DNA of 64,000 nt from Lithodes maja (lineage: Eukaryota > Arthropoda > Malacostraca > Decapoda > Lithodidae): assembly GCA_037953745.1 (NCBI GenBank), contig JBAKBP010003162.1, forward strand, positions 95,211-159,210, read 5' to 3'. The notes beneath the pieces are model-generated. The model had not been told where the DNA came from. It was given only the letters and a program-made list of their open reading frames with translations, and made no database searches. Of the stretch, positions 63,408 through 64,000 are shown one piece after another (position 1 is the first letter of the stretch; each line of letters opens with the position of its first letter). A program made the translations under genes and the position numbers.

Positions 63408-63642
63408 ACGCTGTGATCCCCGAAGGGTGGCCACGAACGAAATGCCCCCATGCACCTCTGTCCCCAGTCAGTTGACTCCCCTCCTCTCATCTAGCACTGC
63501 CTTCACTCATATACTTAACTCCATCCTTCCACCTCTCATTCGGTCTACCTCTCCCTCTCTGTCCCCACCTCACTCTTGTACACTCTTAGTTATTTTATCA
63601 CTTATTTTATTTTATCTGTGTTTTTCCTTCCTCTGTTCATTC

Positions 63643-63692
<50 letters not shown>

Positions 63693-64000
63693 TACCATTC
63701 CACATGGTCGAACCATCTCAAGGTGTTCCTTTTTACTCTTTCCAGCACATCTACATCCACACCACACCTTTCTCGTACTTCCTCATTAGTTTGTCTATCC
63801 CTCCATCTGACTCCGCGCGCACTCCCTAAATAACTCGTTTCCACCCCTCTCACTCTTGGTTCCAGTCTCTTCACCAACGTCCATGCTTCGCTCCCGTAAG
63901 TCAATGTCGGGATTACCTCACGGTCATGCAAGGACTTATTTTCTTCAATGCTGACCACCCTCTTCCCCTGTTACACCCTCTCCTGCACTTCTTCATCCAT
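63408..64000 (-). pseudogene. RTE-like LINE 3' fragment, running off the window
   Basis: The minus strand encodes LTYGSEAWTLVKRLEPRVRG, VRWRDRQTNEEVRERCG and VKRNTLRWFDHVEW, then an A/T homopolymer, then a decayed C-terminus ending near 63408 (SQRLA-type reading of GGATCACAGCGTCTGGCAAT). It belongs to the same family as 15564-16795. It lies in an RpL27A intron, antisense to the gene. Confidence 0.82.
63647..63687. repeat. A41 homopolymer inside the LINE fragment
   Basis: Forty-one consecutive A on the plus strand split the LINE between HVEWYG and the remaining 3' part. The sequence next to it (AGAGAATGAACAGAGGAAGG on the minus strand) is not in the other LINE copy. It could be a poly(T)-oriented retroposon tail or a replication-expanded tract. 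Confidence 0.8.

Noticed and set aside
1..64000. A CRISPR array, operon or prokaryotic defence system
   Set aside because: There are introns, LINEs, SINEs and eukaryotic DNA transposons throughout. Tandem repeats (175-177 bp, 45 bp) have no spacer pattern, and no ribosome binding sites or compact gene strings exist.

Overview
The window looks like an arthropod nuclear genome, most likely a decapod crustacean (inference). The reasons are: spliced exons of a cytosolic ribosomal protein gene with GT/AG introns; many short interstitial arrays of the arthropod-type telomere pentamer (CCTAA/TTAGG); and a very dense, nested load of eukaryotic transposons (piggyBac-like, hAT-like, Tc1/pogo-like, PIF/Harbinger-like and MULE-like elements, CR1/L2-like and RTE-like LINEs, SINE-like repeats). 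There is no prokaryotic gene organisation, and most long open frames are transposon proteins or shadows of them.

Layout. 1-1283 is the 3' end of a piggyBac-like element. 1284-9830 is repeat-rich intergenic DNA with a MULE-like foldback element, two hAT-type MITEs with perfect 8-bp duplications, telomere-like repeats and two TTAA-bounded MITEs. 9840-16795 is a nest: a degraded RTE-like LINE (+) is split by a nearly complete two-ORF CR1/jockey-like LINE (-) and again by a TTAA MITE. 17379-17789 is a SINE-like copy. 18976-28243 holds two nearly identical full-length piggyBac-like elements, tail to tail around a 108-bp spacer. The first encodes an uninterrupted 964-residue transposase with the expected aspartates. 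The second is broken by one extra C in a homopolymer, and its tail carries a 770-bp pogo/Tigger-like insertion. 28244-40690 is a mosaic of CR1 fragments, inverted repeats, a Tc1-like element and TTAA MITEs. 40702-45772 is a PIF/Harbinger-like element bloated by a CR1 copy and two MITEs. 45776-50640 is more MITEs, a SINE-like copy and a 28S rRNA-like fragment.

The only confidently identified host gene is RpL27A (uL15) on the + strand, with three coding exons at 51294-51357, 61543-61640 and 62737-62886. The initiator exon and the C-terminal exon were not found. The 10.2-kb intron has been filled by a hAT-like element containing a LINE, a pogo/Tigger-like element containing a MITE, nested LINE fragments, a SINE-like copy and further MITEs. 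The window ends in another RTE-like LINE fragment (-).

The most coherent system here is the piggyBac-like family. An apparently intact transposase sits beside about nine ~460-490-bp TTAA MITEs, and both share two subterminal signals: a doublet of a GGCCTC..ACGCCC box spaced 45 bp apart near one end, and a CTCTACT.AACGCCATTC box about 155-160 bp from the other end. This suggests that the MITEs are internally deleted partners of the autonomous element. The proteins were read directly from the sequence. Family names rest on motif recognition, not on database searches.
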